The notes beneath the pieces are model-generated. The model ran no database searches, was not told the origin of the DNA, and saw only the letters and a program-made list of their open reading frames with translations. This document shows positions 8,259 through 17,920 of a DNA stretch of 51,762 bases, in pieces. The DNA is from Paramagnetospirillum caucaseum (lineage in GTDB: Bacteria > Pseudomonadota > Alphaproteobacteria > Rhodospirillales > Magnetospirillaceae). The position numbers and the translations under genes were made by a program. The stretch is taken from contig NZ_AONQ01000030.1 of NCBI RefSeq assembly GCF_000342045.1, forward strand, positions 1 to 51,762. The letters are read 5' to 3'. Within the stretch, counting starts at the first letter, position 1. Each line of letters begins with the position of its first letter.

Positions 8259-9356
8259 ATGCTTCCTGGGTCTTCCACGCCACCGGCCGCCGGTTCCGTC
8301 AAGGTCATGCTGGTGGACGATTCCGCCATCGTCCGCGGCCTGGTGGCCCGCATCCTGGCCACCGACCCGGCCATCACGGTGGCCGCCCAGGTCGCCAACG
8401 GCGAGCAGGCCATCGCCGCCCTGGCCCGCACTCCGGTGGACGTGGTGGTGCTGGACATCGAGATGCCGGTGATGGACGGCCTGACCGCCCTGCCCGGCAT
8501 CCTGAAGACGGTGCCCGGCGTCAGGGTGATCATGCTGTCGTCGCTGACCCAGCGCGGCGCCACGGTGACCTTCCAGGCGCTGCGGGCCGGGGCCGCCGAC
8601 TACATCCCCAAGCCCTCGGCCGGCGCCGACATGTCGGGAACCGGCGGCTTCAAGCGTGAACTGATCGACAAGATCAAGAGTCTGGCGGCCCGCAAGCTGC
8701 GCCCCGCCGCACCGGCGTCCTCTCCTCTCCCCCGCCCGGCCGGAACCGTCCCGCCCCGTCCCGCCGCCATCCCGCCCAGCGGCCCGGTGGAGGTATTGGC
8801 CATCGGCTCGTCCACCGGCGGTCCGCAGGCGCTGTTCGACATCTTCGCCAAGCTGCGCACCGTCAAGCCCCGGATTCCCATCCTGATCACCCAGCACATG
8901 CCACCCACCTTCACCGGCATCCTGGCCGAGCATATCGCCCAGACCAGCGGCCTGCCGTCGGCCGAGGGCAAGGACGGCGAGAAGATCATGGCCGGCCGGG
9001 TCTACGTCGCTCCCGGGGGCAGGCATATGCTGGCCGAGCGCAAGGGCGGCGAGTTGCTGATCAGGCTGTCGGATGCTCCGCCCGAGAATTTCTGCAAGCC
9101 GGCGGTCGACCCCATGTTCCGCAGCGTCTCCGCCGCCTGGGGCAACCGGGCGGTGGCGATGGTGCTGACCGGCATGGGAAGCGACGGGGCCAAGGGTGGT
9201 CGGGTGCTGGCCGAGGCCGGCGGACAGCTCTATGCCCAGGACGAGGCCACCTGCGTGGTCTACGGCATGCCGGCCGCCGCCGCCCAGACCGGACTGTGCA
9301 AAGCCATCCTGCCGCTGGGCGAGATCGGCGACCTGATCCGCAAACTGGTCAGCTGA
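8259..9356 (+). CDS. cheB: CheB-type protein-glutamate methylesterase/deamidase
   Basis: 365 residues. An N-terminal receiver (15-135, phospho-acceptor Asp in VVLDIEMPVMDG, conserved KPS) is joined by a Pro/Ala-rich linker (about 150-180) to the CheB catalytic domain. The Ser-His-Asp triad is visible in GSSTGG, TQHMPP and GMGSDGA. CheB removes methyl groups from chemoreceptors to reset adaptation. No cheR, cheA or cheW lies nearby, so this is an orphan copy beside histidine kinases, which might act on a non-flagellar pathway. The 207 bases upstream are AT-rich and probably carry the promoter; the ribosome site is weak. Confidence 0.9.
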   Translation: MLPGSSTPPAAGSVKVMLVDDSAIVRGLVARILATDPAITVAAQVANGEQAIAALARTPVDVVVLDIEMPVMDGLTALPGILKTVPGVRVIMLSSLTQRGATVTFQALRAGAADYIPKPSAGADMSGTGGFKRELIDKIKSLAARKLRPAAPASSPLPRPAGTVPPRPAAIPPSGPVEVLAIGSSTGGPQALFDIFAKLRTVKPRIPILITQHMPPTFTGILAEHIAQTSGLPSAEGKDGEKIMAGRVYVAPGGRHMLAERKGGELLIRLSDAPPENFCKPAVDPMFRSVSAAWGNRAVAMVLTGMGSDGAKGGRVLAEAGGQLYAQDEATCVVYGMPAAAAQTGLCKAILPLGEIGDLIRKLVS

Positions 9357-9386
9357 GGAAAGGACGGGCGGGACGCCCGCTCCCCT

Positions 9387-11282
9387 TCACAGGTCCAGCA
9401 CCCGTCCCACCGCCGCCAGGGAGCGTTCCCACAGATCGGCCAGTTCCTCCGCCTGGACGGGGGTGTTCGGGTCCTCGGCCCGCGCCGCATCCTCCACCGA
9501 CCGGCACTTGGCGGCCAGCGGCACCAGATGCAGGCTGGAGGCGGCGCTGGCCATGCGATGGGCCAGTTGCCCGGCCTCGGCCAGCCGGCCCGCCTGGGCA
9601 TGGGTGCGCAGCGCGGCGAGGTCGGCCGAGGACGACGAACGGAACAGCTCCACCAGCCCGACCAGACGGTCGCGGCCGAGGTCGCCCATGTCGGACAGCA
9701 GGCCGGCCACCGCCACCAGGCTCGGTCCGCCCCCCGCGTCCGGCCGCTCCTCCCCCACGCCGGCCAGCAGGCGGCTCATGTCGTCGAGGCGGAACGGCTT
9801 GGCGAGGCAGCCGAGGATGCCCGCCTCGCGCCAGCGCGCCTCGTCCTCCTTCACCGGATTGGCGGTCAGCAGGTAAAGCGGCACCTTGCCCGCCGCGCCG
9901 GGCAGGGCGCGGATGGCCCGGGCGGTCTCGATGCCGTCCATGCCGGGCATACGCATGTCCAGCAACACCAGATCGAAGCCGCCCCGGCTCGCCGCCGCCG
10001 CCGCTTCATAGCCGTCGCGGACGCAGACCACCTGATGGCCGCGCCGCTCCAGCAGCCCGGCCGCCACCTCGCGGTTGACCTCGTTGTCGTCCACCAGCAG
10101 GACGCGGCAGGGCCGTTCCGCCGCCGCCGGGTAATCGGCGGAAAGGGTCTCGGCCGGCGGCAACGGCAGGTCCACCCGGAAGGTGGTGCCCTGGCCGGGC
10201 AAGCTGTCATAGCCGATGACCCCGCCCATCAGGTCGATCAGGCGCTTGCAGATGGCCAGCCCCAGCCCGGCTCCGGCGAAGCGCCGGGCGGCACCGCTGT
10301 CGCCCTGCCAGAATTCGGTGAACAACTGCGCCCCGATCTCCGGCGCGATGCCGATGCCGGAATCCTTGATCAGAAAGCGCAGCACCTGCCCCTGTTCGGC
10401 GGCCAGGGGCTCGATGCCGATCTCCACCCCGCCGCGATCGGTGAACTTGATGGCGTTGCCCACCAGATTGAACAGAATCTGCCGCAGGCGCAGGCGGTCG
10501 CCCGCCACCTGGCGGCGCACCCCCGTCCCGAAGCGGCAGGTCAGCGCCAGATCCTTTTCGGCGGCGCGGGACGCCAGGACCAGACGCACCTCCTCGATGG
10601 TGTCGAGCACGTCGAAGGGCTCGACGGCCAGGGTCATGCCCTCGGCGTCGAGGCGGGCGAAGTCCAGGATGTCGTTGACCAGCCCCAGCAGCAATTCCCC
10701 CGACGACACCAGCGTCTCGGCGAAGGCCTCCTGCCGGGGGTCGAGATTGGTCTCCAGCAGCAGACGGGCCATGCCCAGCACCCCGTTGAGCGGGGTGCGG
10801 ATTTCGTGGCCCATCATGGCCAGGAAGACGGATTTGGCCCTTGCCGCCTGCTGGGCGCTGTCGCGGGCCTCGCGCAGCACCTCCTCGCCCATCTTGCGCT
10901 CGATGGCGTAGCGCACCACCCGGGACAGGATGAAGGCGTCACCCAGGCCCTTGACCAGGTAATCCTGGGCGCCGCGCTTCAGGGCTTCCAGCGCGACGGC
11001 GTCGTCGTCGTTGCCGGTCAGCACCACCACCGGCAGGCGGGGCGCCGCCTGGGTCAGGGCGTCCAGGGTGGCGATGCCCGCCGAATCCGGCACCCCCAGA
11101 TCGGCCAGCACCACGTCGAAGCGCTCGGCTCCATCGGACAGGCGCTCCACCGCCTGGGCAAGCCGCCCCGTCACGGTGACCTCGAACGGCGGGGTCTTGA
11201 CCCGGCGCAGCATCTGGCCCACCAGCCTTGCGTCGGCGGGGTCGTCCTCCAGCAGCAGGACCCGGATGGGCGGCGTGGTCAT
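9387..11282 (-). CDS. Hybrid histidine kinase (REC-HisKA-HATPase-REC-Hpt)
   Basis: 631 residues, soluble. Order: receiver 1 (5-125, Asp in VVLADLGVPDS), HisKA (about 145-215, H-box MGHEIRTPLNGVLG), HATPase_c (255-375; N-box NLVGNAIKFT, G1 DSGIGI, G2 GAGLGLAI), receiver 2 (395-515, Asp in LVLLDMRMPGMDG), and a C-terminal Hpt-like domain (535-631, His in QLAHRMASAA). The N-terminal receiver means the kinase is probably itself controlled by phosphorylation. The stop of the upstream response-regulator gene overlaps this start by 4 bases (ATGA), so the two are translationally coupled and likely partners. It faces cheB convergently. Confidence 0.92.
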   Translation of the reverse strand: MTTPPIRVLLLEDDPADARLVGQMLRRVKTPPFEVTVTGRLAQAVERLSDGAERFDVVLADLGVPDSAGIATLDALTQAAPRLPVVVLTGNDDDAVALEALKRGAQDYLVKGLGDAFILSRVVRYAIERKMGEEVLREARDSAQQAARAKSVFLAMMGHEIRTPLNGVLGMARLLLETNLDPRQEAFAETLVSSGELLLGLVNDILDFARLDAEGMTLAVEPFDVLDTIEEVRLVLASRAAEKDLALTCRFGTGVRRQVAGDRLRLRQILFNLVGNAIKFTDRGGVEIGIEPLAAEQGQVLRFLIKDSGIGIAPEIGAQLFTEFWQGDSGAARRFAGAGLGLAICKRLIDLMGGVIGYDSLPGQGTTFRVDLPLPPAETLSADYPAAAERPCRVLLVDDNEVNREVAAGLLERRGHQVVCVRDGYEAAAAASRGGFDLVLLDMRMPGMDGIETARAIRALPGAAGKVPLYLLTANPVKEDEARWREAGILGCLAKPFRLDDMSRLLAGVGEERPDAGGGPSLVAVAGLLSDMGDLGRDRLVGLVELFRSSSSADLAALRTHAQAGRLAEAGQLAHRMASAASSLHLVPLAAKCRSVEDAARAEDPNTPVQAEELADLWERSLAAVGRVLDL

Positions 11283-11713
11283 GGGGGCAGTTGGGCGGTG
11301 CCGAACCAGAAATCCTCGATGGAATGGATGGCGGCGGTGAAGGCCTCCACATCCATCGGCTTGGACACGTAGCTGCTGGCGCCCAAGGCATAGGCCTTCT
11401 TGACGTCGCGGTCCGCTCCCGAGGTGGAGAGGATCACCACCGGAATGGAGCTGAGCGTGGTGTCGCCCCGGATTTCCTCGAGGATTTCGTGGCCGTTGCG
11501 TCCCGGCAGATTGAGGTCGAGCAGGATGAGGTCGGGGCGCGGCGCCTGGCCGTGCGCGGCCGCCCGGCGCAGAAAGTCCATGGCCTCACCGCCATCCTTG
11601 ACGTGGTGAAGGCGGCAGACATGGCGCGAGCGCCGCAGCGCGATACGGACCAGACCGGCGTCGCCCGGGTCATCCTCGACCAGCAGGATGTCGTGAATAT
11701 CCTTGGAAGCCAC
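11279..11713 (-). CDS. Single-domain response regulator (Rcp1-like)
   Basis: 144 residues consisting only of a receiver: acidic pair VEDD, phospho-acceptor Asp in LILLDLNLPGRNG, Thr/Ser in ILSTSG and Lys in SKPMD. The extended loop after helix 1 and the DLNLPGRNG wording are typical of Rcp1-type regulators that pair with phytochrome-like kinases. Downstream is the hybrid kinase with 4-base overlap; upstream, 77 bases away on the same strand, is a kinase of the type that usually partners Rcp1. The likely order is kinase, regulator, hybrid kinase in one transcript. Confidence 0.92.
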   Translation of the reverse strand: MASKDIHDILLVEDDPGDAGLVRIALRRSRHVCRLHHVKDGGEAMDFLRRAAAHGQAPRPDLILLDLNLPGRNGHEILEEIRGDTTLSSIPVVILSTSGADRDVKKAYALGASSYVSKPMDVEAFTAAIHSIEDFWFGTAQLPP

Positions 11714-11790
11714 GTTCCCGCCCCGATGTTTCGATATCGCGCTAGACCCTGTCTCAAATTACCGGCCGGCGCAAGGCCCAGCCATCCGTA

Positions 11791-13284
11791 TCAGCCCCCG
11801 GCTTCGGGCTGGTGGGGTCCCTTGGGCCAGCTGAAGGCCAGGACCGCTCCCGGTCCGTCATGGGGTTCCACCCGGATGGTGCCGCCGTGGCGGTCGATGA
11901 TCTTCTTGACGATGGCCAGCCCGACGCCGGTTCCCTCGTACTCGTCGCGGGCGTGGAGACGCTGGAAGATGCCGAACACCCGCTCGGCATGCTCGGGCGG
12001 GATGCCGATGCCGTTGTCGCGGACCCGGAACAGCCATTGGTCGCCGGCGTCCTCGCACTCCACCGACACGTGGGGGGCCTGGTCGGGGCGGCGGTACTTC
12101 AGGGCGTTGCCGATGAGATTGAGGAACAGGCGCTCCATCTCGCCCCGGTCGCCGTAGAGGGTCGGCAGCGCCTCGGCCACATTCACCGTGGCGTCGGAAT
12201 CCTCGATCTCGATCTGCAGGTCGGCCAGGGCGGAGCGAACCGCCTCGGCCGCCGTGAAGGGCGCGTCGCCGATCACCCGGCCGACCCGCGAATAGGCCAG
12301 CAGATCGGTGATCAGCCGGTCCATGCGCCGCACGCCATCGCGGACGAAGCCCATGTATTCCAGGGATTCGCCGCCCAGGCTGCCCATCAGTTCCTCTTCC
12401 AGCAGCGAGACATAGCTGCCCACCACCCTGAGCGGCTGGCGCAGATCGTGGGAGGCCACGTAGGCGAACTGCTCCAGTTCCTCGTTGGAACGCCACAATT
12501 CGCGGATCAGGCCGTCCAGCTCGTTCTCCAGCCGCTTGCGCTCGGTGATGTCCTGGATGGTCGCCTTCAGCCGGGCCGGCCGCCCCGCCGCGTCACACGA
12601 CACCTCGGCACGGCCATGCAGCATCCGCACCTCGCCATCGGGGCGGACGATGCGGAAATCAACCTCGCGGCAGCCGGTTTCCGCGTTGGTGGAACGCAGG
12701 ATTTCGGCCATCTCGGCGCGGTCGCCGGGATGGACCGACTCGAGAAACACCTCTTGCGAGGAAACGCAACTTCCCGGCACCAGACCGAGAATGGCGTGGA
12801 ACTCGTCGGACCAGACGCCGATACCGCTCTGCAGGTCGCGCTCGGAGGTACCCAGTTGGGCGACCCGCTCGGCATTGGCGACCAGGGCGCGGCTGCGCTG
12901 CTCCGCCGCGCGCTGGGATTGCTCGAACCGTCGGCCCAGGTCGTCCAGGGCGGCGGCGAGCCCCAGGGGGTCGCTCCACCGCTCAGCGGCGGGAGGCGGC
13001 GGCGAGCCGTCCAGGGCCGCCAGGCGCCGGTCGACCCGCTGGCCGATGGCCAGACCGCCAAGGAACGACAGCCCGACCAGCAACGGCACCAGCCCGGCCA
13101 GCAGCCAGCCCAGGCTGCGGTCGGCCTCGTCGGGCCACAGGCTCCACACCGCCAGGGCCATGATTCCCACCAGGATGGCGGCCAGGGCGGCAAAAAGCAG
13201 CCCCAGCCGCGCCGCGATACGCTCGCGCGGTCTCGGAATCGTACCGGCTGTCACCTCCGGTGCCCGCAAGACGGCCAACCCCAT
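11791..13284 (-). CDS. Membrane-bound PAS sensor histidine kinase (phytochrome-kinase-like transmitter)
   Basis: 497 residues. Two membrane segments (about 27-48 and 58-80) with only a short periplasmic turn, so the signal is probably sensed in the membrane or cytosol. A linker helix (100-145) leads to a PAS domain (about 150-255), then HisKA with H-box VASHDLRQPLRVV, and HATPase_c with N-box NLIGNALKYR, G1 DNGIGIP and G2 GTGVGLAIVKK. The transmitter resembles those of bacteriophytochromes and their Rcp1-dependent relatives. It precedes the single-domain regulator and hybrid kinase on the same strand. Confidence 0.9.
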   Translation of the reverse strand: MGLAVLRAPEVTAGTIPRPRERIAARLGLLFAALAAILVGIMALAVWSLWPDEADRSLGWLLAGLVPLLVGLSFLGGLAIGQRVDRRLAALDGSPPPPAAERWSDPLGLAAALDDLGRRFEQSQRAAEQRSRALVANAERVAQLGTSERDLQSGIGVWSDEFHAILGLVPGSCVSSQEVFLESVHPGDRAEMAEILRSTNAETGCREVDFRIVRPDGEVRMLHGRAEVSCDAAGRPARLKATIQDITERKRLENELDGLIRELWRSNEELEQFAYVASHDLRQPLRVVGSYVSLLEEELMGSLGGESLEYMGFVRDGVRRMDRLITDLLAYSRVGRVIGDAPFTAAEAVRSALADLQIEIEDSDATVNVAEALPTLYGDRGEMERLFLNLIGNALKYRRPDQAPHVSVECEDAGDQWLFRVRDNGIGIPPEHAERVFGIFQRLHARDEYEGTGVGLAIVKKIIDRHGGTIRVEPHDGPGAVLAFSWPKGPHQPEAGG

Positions 13285-13426
13285 GAGAACCCCGTCGGCC
13301 CACTTGACCAGAATGAATATTCGAATCGAGCCATTCTAAGGCCGCCCCCGCCGCGAGGCAAGCCGTCCGGAAGTGACATGGACCTCGGGCGGCTCTATCC
13401 TCCGGGAGGCAAGATCGAGAGGCTCC

Positions 13427-13852
13427 ATGTCGCGAGAATACCCGTCCCATCCCCTGCCCGGCGTGCTGGCCCTGGTCGAGCGCGGCGGCCGCCTGCTGAT
13501 GGTCAAAAGGGCCAAGGAGCCGGATCGCGGCAAGTGGGGCTTTCCCGGCGGGCTGGTGGAGGTGGGCGAAACGCTGGCCGCCGCCGCCTTGCGCGAACTG
13601 GCCGAGGAGACGGGACTGGCCGCCGAGGCCAGGGGCGTGGTGGACGTGTTCGAGGTGATCAGCCCCGACGCGCAAGGCCGCGTCCGTTATCACTACGTGC
13701 TGAACGTGGTGCGTTGCCTGAGTCCGGAAGGGGAAGCGGTGGCCGCCGACGACGCCGAGGCCGCCGGCTGGTTCACCCTGGCCGAGATCGAGGGCGGCGA
13801 ATTGCCGGTCAGCGTCAACGCGCCGCGCCTCGCCCGCATGGTGCTGGGCTGA
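13427..13852 (+). CDS. Nudix hydrolase (ADP-ribose pyrophosphatase-like)
   Basis: 141 residues. The Nudix box is complete (GGLVEVGETLAAAALRELAE continuing ETGL), with the metal-binding Glu pair in RELAEETG. Such short enzymes hydrolyse nucleoside diphosphate derivatives; the family near ADP-ribose or 8-oxo-dGTP hydrolases fits, but the substrate is not determined. The ATG at 13427 follows GAGAGG at a good distance; the frame is open further upstream but without a site. It diverges from the histidine kinase and converges on the helicase. Confidence 0.88.
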   Translation: MSREYPSHPLPGVLALVERGGRLLMVKRAKEPDRGKWGFPGGLVEVGETLAAAALRELAEETGLAAEARGVVDVFEVISPDAQGRVRYHYVLNVVRCLSPEGEAVAADDAEAAGWFTLAEIEGGELPVSVNAPRLARMVLG

Positions 13853-13927
13853 ACCGGCAAGCGGCCGGGACGGCCGCGCTCCAGAAACGGGAACCGCTCC
13901 TGGAGCGCGGGCATCCTGCCCGCAAAA

Positions 13928-15370
13928 TTATCCCCGCGCGGACGCGGTCCGGCTGCCGCCGGGCATGCCCTTGAAGCCACCCTGGGGACGGGCGCCGCCC
14001 GGCTTGCCGGCGGCCGGACGGCCGGACGAAGGCTTGGCCGAGGCCGGCTTGCCCGCGTGGGTGTGCTTGGCGCCGTCGCGGCCCTTGGCCGCATGGGAGC
14101 CGTGCTCGCCATGGGGATTGCCGCCGCGGCTCTGCTGCGGGTGGCCGCTCTTGCCGCCGCCACCGCCACGGTGGGGCTGCGGCGGCTTGGTGGCGCGAGG
14201 CCCCCCGGGCAGGCCACGGGTGGCAATGTGGGGAGCGTGATAGGCGTGCTCGTAATCCACCGGCACCGCCTGGCGGATGGTCTTCTCGATGTCGCGCAGA
14301 TAGGCCACTTCGTCGCCGTCGCACAGGGACAGGGCGATGCCCGAGGCGCCGGCGCGCGCGGTGCGACCGATGCGGTGGACATAGCTTTCCGGCTCGTTGG
14401 GCAGCTCGAAGTTGATGACGTGGGTGATACCGTCCACGTCGATGCCGCGCGCCGCGATGTCGGTGGCGACCAGCGCCTTAATGCGGCCGTCGCGGAAATC
14501 GGCCAGGGCCTTCTGGCGGGCGCCCTGGGACTTGTTGCCGTGGATGGCGTCGGCGGTGATACCGGCCTTCTCCAGCAGTTCGACGACGCGGTTGGCGCCG
14601 TGCTTGGTGCGGGTGAAGACCAGGGCGCGCTTGACGTCGTCGGTGGCCAGGATGTCGGTCAGCAGGGTGCGCTTGTGCTCGCGGTCGACGAACAGCACCT
14701 TCTGGTCGATCTTGTCCACGGTCGACGAGACCGGGGTCACCTCGACGCGCACCGGGGTGTGCAGTACGGAATTGGCCAGGCCGACGATGGAATCGGGCAT
14801 GGTGGCCGAGAACAGCACGGTCTGGCGCTGCTTGGGCACCATGGCGACGATCTTGCGGATGGGCTGGATGAAGCCCATGTCGAGCATGCGGTCGGCCTCG
14901 TCCAGGACCAGCGCCTCGACCGAGTCCAGGCGGATGGCGCCCTGGTCGATCAGGTCAAGCAGACGGCCGGGGGTGGCGACCAGCACGTCGACGCCGCCGG
15001 CCATGGTCTTGATCTGCGGCACCATGCCGACGCCGCCGAACACCAAGGCGTGGCGCAGCCGGTAGTGGCAGCCGTAGGTCTTGAAGCTCTGCCCCACCTG
15101 CACCGCCAACTCGCGGGTGGGGGTCAACACCAGGACGCGGCAGCTCTTGGGCATGGCGCGCTTCTTGAAGGTATCCAGGCGCTGCAGCAGCGGCAGGGCG
15201 AAGGACGCCGTCTTGCCGGTGCCGGTCTGGGCCAGGCCCAGGACGTCGCGGCCCTCGATCAGATGGGGAATGCTTTGTTCCTGGATGGGGGTCGGCGAGG
15301 TGTAGCCCTCGGCCTCGAGCGCCTTCAGCAGGGGCTCGGCCAGGCCGAGTTCGGAAAACAGAACGGTCAT
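13928..15370 (-). CDS. rhlE: DEAD-box ATP-dependent RNA helicase (RhlE group)
   Basis: 480 residues. All helicase motifs are visible: Q-motif region TPIQEQSIP, Walker A AQTGTGKT, Ia PTRELA, Ib [28 protein letters not shown] and [12 protein letters not shown]. The core ends near 375; the last 100 residues are a Gly/Lys/His/Ala-rich basic tail typical of RhlE proteins that bind RNA non-specifically. Likely roles are ribosome assembly and RNA turnover, especially in the cold. The repetitive tail is encoded at 13930-14230. Confidence 0.93.
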   Translation of the reverse strand: MTVLFSELGLAEPLLKALEAEGYTSPTPIQEQSIPHLIEGRDVLGLAQTGTGKTASFALPLLQRLDTFKKRAMPKSCRVLVLTPTRELAVQVGQSFKTYGCHYRLRHALVFGGVGMVPQIKTMAGGVDVLVATPGRLLDLIDQGAIRLDSVEALVLDEADRMLDMGFIQPIRKIVAMVPKQRQTVLFSATMPDSIVGLANSVLHTPVRVEVTPVSSTVDKIDQKVLFVDREHKRTLLTDILATDDVKRALVFTRTKHGANRVVELLEKAGITADAIHGNKSQGARQKALADFRDGRIKALVATDIAARGIDVDGITHVINFELPNEPESYVHRIGRTARAGASGIALSLCDGDEVAYLRDIEKTIRQAVPVDYEHAYHAPHIATRGLPGGPRATKPPQPHRGGGGGKSGHPQQSRGGNPHGEHGSHAAKGRDGAKHTHAGKPASAKPSSGRPAAGKPGGARPQGGFKGMPGGSRTASARG

Positions 15371-15628
15371 CAGGTCTCTTTCATCAACAGGCCGTCATCC
15401 CTCGCGCCCACACTGGGCGGGGACGGACGGCGGGACGGACGACGCATGATGCGGCTCCCGTCGGGCTCCTCCCGGACGCGCGGCCAGGAAGCTATGGGCA
15501 AGGGAAAGAAGGCTCGGGGCGGAAGGCGGTCCATCGGGGGACCAAGCCGTTGCGCGCTGCCCGCGAGCAAGCCGGACGCGAATCGTCCGGACGGGCGGAC
15601 CCTGCGCTTTCGCTGCGCACAAGTCAAA

Positions 15629-17383
15629 CTAAATCGGCCAGAAGGTCAGGATCAGGAGGGTTCCCGAGACCAGGACGATGACGCTGAGCGGCAATCCCAG
15701 CCGCCAGTAATCCCCGAAGCGATAACCGCCGACCCCCATCACCAGGGTGTTGCACTGGTGGCCGATGGGAGTGAGGAAGTCGCTGGCCGCTCCCACCGCC
15801 ACCGCCATCAGGAAGGGATCGACGGCCAGGCCCAGCTTGGTGGCCATGCCGGCGGCCACCGGCCCCATCAGCAGCACGGTGGCGGCGTGGTGGAGAAAGG
15901 GCGCCAGCAGCATGGAGGCCAGCAGCACCAGCCCCAGGGCCAGGGCGACCGGAACCTGCGAGGCGGCCAGGGCCAGCCAGCCGGCCAGAAGGTCCGAGGC
16001 GCCGGTGCTCTTCATGGCGTCGCTGATGGGAATCAGGGCGCCCAGCAGGATGATGATCGGCCAGTGGACGGATTCGTAGGCGTCGCGCAGCGGCAGGCAG
16101 CCGAGCAGCACCATGGACACCGCCGCCAGGAAGAAGGCGGGGCCCACCGGTATCACGCCAAAAGCCACCGACAGCATGGCGGCGAAGGCGATTCCCACCG
16201 GCAGCCAGGCCGACTTGCGGGCGACGGGCATGGCCTTTTGCCCCAGCGACAGGCAGCCCAACTGCACCAGGGTGCCGGGCATGGCCTCGCCGTTGCCCTC
16301 CACCACCAGCACGTCTCCGGCCTTGAACTCGGTCTGGCGCAGCCGCTCGATCATGTGCCGTCCGCCCCGGCTGATGGCCAGCAGGGCGATGCCGTGGCGC
16401 CGCCGCAGGGCGCTTCTGGCGGCGGTGCTGCCGATCAGGATGGAATTGGGCATCACCACCGCTTCCATCACCGTGGTGTCCGCAGTGCCCAGGCCGCCGC
16501 CGCCCATCAGGACCAGCCCCGCCGAATCCAGCAGCGGTTTCAAGGTCATGGGGTCGCCTTCCAGCACCAGCACGTCGTTCTCGGAGAACTCCCAATGACC
16601 GCCGGGCACATAGCGGTGGCCCTGGTCGCGGATGATGGCCGCCACCGTCACCGTGCCGCCGGAGAACAATTGCTCCAGGTCGGCCACCGTGGCGCCGATC
16701 AGCGGCGAATGGGCCTCGATGCGCACCTCGGCCAGGTAATCCTCGATACGGAAGCTGCTCCCGGACGCGCTACCCTGGCGGTCGTGGGGCAGCACCCGCC
16801 AGGCGAAGGTCAGAAAACCGATGCCGGCGAGACAGATGCCCAGCCCAACCGGCGTGAAGTCGAACATGGTGAAGGGCTGGCCGGTCAGGTCCATGCGCAC
16901 CCGCGACACGATGATGTTGGGCGAGGTGCCGATCAGGGTCATCACGCCCCCCAGCAGCGAGGCGAAACTGAGCGGCATCAGGATCTGCGACACCGGAATG
17001 CCGCCGGCCCGCGCCAGCCGGATCGACAGCGGGATGAAGATGGCCAGCGCCCCGATATTCTTCATGAAGGCCGACAGCACCATCACCAGCGCCACCAGGG
17101 TGGCGATCAGGGCGTCCGGGGATTTCAGCGCCGACAGGGGCCGCATCAGATGCTCGATGACGCCCGAGCGCTCGATGCCGGCGCTGACCACCAGGGCGGC
17201 GGCAACCACCACCACCACGGGGTCGGAAAAACCGTGGAACGCCTTGTCGGGCGGCACCAGCCCGGCCAAAATCCCGGCGGACAGCGACAGCAGCGCCACC
17301 AGATCGTAGCGCAGCTTGTCCAGCGCGAACATCAAGACGGTGGCGCCCAGGATGGTGAACGCCAAGCCCTGTTCGAAGGTCAT
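15629..17383 (-). CDS. SLC13/DASS-family transporter with two RCK_C domains
   Basis: 584 residues, inner membrane. About 11 membrane segments in two bundles (1-190 and 400-584), separated by a cytosolic stretch (about 205-375) that holds two TrkA-C/RCK_C repeats (the second with a GDVLVVEG motif). The family moves dicarboxylates, sulfate or other anions with Na+ or H+. Signature-like pieces are SPNIIVSRV in the first half and a second repeat GHQCNTLVMG near 550. Substrate cannot be told from sequence; the RCK domains suggest gating by a ligand. No partner genes adjoin. Confidence 0.85.
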   Translation of the reverse strand: MTFEQGLAFTILGATVLMFALDKLRYDLVALLSLSAGILAGLVPPDKAFHGFSDPVVVVVAAALVVSAGIERSGVIEHLMRPLSALKSPDALIATLVALVMVLSAFMKNIGALAIFIPLSIRLARAGGIPVSQILMPLSFASLLGGVMTLIGTSPNIIVSRVRMDLTGQPFTMFDFTPVGLGICLAGIGFLTFAWRVLPHDRQGSASGSSFRIEDYLAEVRIEAHSPLIGATVADLEQLFSGGTVTVAAIIRDQGHRYVPGGHWEFSENDVLVLEGDPMTLKPLLDSAGLVLMGGGGLGTADTTVMEAVVMPNSILIGSTAARSALRRRHGIALLAISRGGRHMIERLRQTEFKAGDVLVVEGNGEAMPGTLVQLGCLSLGQKAMPVARKSAWLPVGIAFAAMLSVAFGVIPVGPAFFLAAVSMVLLGCLPLRDAYESVHWPIIILLGALIPISDAMKSTGASDLLAGWLALAASQVPVALALGLVLLASMLLAPFLHHAATVLLMGPVAAGMATKLGLAVDPFLMAVAVGAASDFLTPIGHQCNTLVMGVGGYRFGDYWRLGLPLSVIVLVSGTLLILTFWPI

Positions 17384-17495
17384 TGGTCACCCGTCATGCC
17401 ATCGGAAGGGCGAAGCTACACCAGCCCATGCCGCTTCGCCAGGACGGCCATGCGCCTGCAACGGCGTATTGCCCAAAATAACTATTGGCATTAAC

Positions 17496-17520
17496 AATGC
17501 GAGTGATTATCATCTGCATT
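17496..17520. promoter_or_regulatory. Putative Fur box upstream of the small ORF/bfd unit
   Basis: A 25-bp imperfect palindrome (AATGCGAGTGA-TTA-TCATCTGCATT, 8 of 11 arm positions complementary) containing GATGATAATCA on the minus strand, close to the classical Fur operator. It lies 18 bases before the ATG at 17538 in the only AT-rich part of this interval. Iron-repressed expression of bfd is well known. Confidence 0.55.
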
Positions 17521-17537
17521 AAGTCGCGGATCACGCC

Positions 17538-17675
17538 ATGGAGCGTCGGATGGTTTCGGGTCGCCTGCTGGTTTTCGCCCTGCTTCTCGGCCTGTGCGCC
17601 AGCGCCCTGCAGAGCATCGCCTCGGTGAACGACGCGGCCGGAATCGACACCATCTGCTCCAGCGGCCGGCAATAG
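17538..17675 (+). CDS. Small signal-peptide-bearing protein, unknown
   Basis: 45 residues: a basic start (MERRMVSGR) and a hydrophobic segment (LLVFALLLGLCASAL) followed by about 22 polar residues with one Cys. It could be a tiny secreted or membrane-anchored protein. It sits between a Fur-box-like palindrome and bfd, whose ATG is 15 bases after this stop, so both would be on one iron-regulated transcript. Short length limits confidence that it is translated. Confidence 0.45.
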   Translation: MERRMVSGRLLVFALLLGLCASALQSIASVNDAAGIDTICSSGRQ

Positions 17676-17690
17676 GCAAGGAGGCACCTA

Positions 17691-17900
17691 ATGTACGTCT
17701 GTCTCTGTCACGGCTTCACCGACCGCCAGGTCCGCGCCGCCGTCACCGAAGGCGCCGGCAGCCCCCAGGCGGTGTTTCGCCACCTCGACTCCAAGCCGCG
17801 CTGCGGCAAATGCGTCTCCACCGTCCGCGAACTGGTGGATGAGAGCAAGGGCGGTTGCGGCGGCGGCCAGGGCGGCTGTCCCTGCGGCAAGCGGGGATGA
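17691..17900 (+). CDS. bfd: BFD-like [2Fe-2S] protein (bacterioferritin-associated ferredoxin)
   Basis: 69 residues. The BFD fold is shown by the four Cys ligands: CLC at residues 4-6 and CGKC near 38-41. Bfd reduces bacterioferritin core iron and so mobilises stored iron when iron is scarce. A GGAGG site precedes the ATG. The last 15 residues carry an unusual Gly/Cys tail (GGCGGGQGGCPCG) with three further Cys. Upstream Fur-box-like palindrome and terminator at 17921 define a short unit. bfr is not in the window. Confidence 0.88.
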   Translation: MYVCLCHGFTDRQVRAAVTEGAGSPQAVFRHLDSKPRCGKCVSTVRELVDESKGGCGGGQGGCPCGKRG

Positions 17901-17920
17901 TGGGGCGACACCCACACTGA

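Noticed and set aside
14057-17494. Very long open frame on the plus strand opposite the helicase and SLC13 genes
   Set aside because: Antisense shadow of two clear protein families in GC-rich DNA; product is low-complexity Gly/Gln/His with no domain. The same holds for long antisense frames at 9528-11372, 11812-13974, 17839-19752 and 36437-38713.
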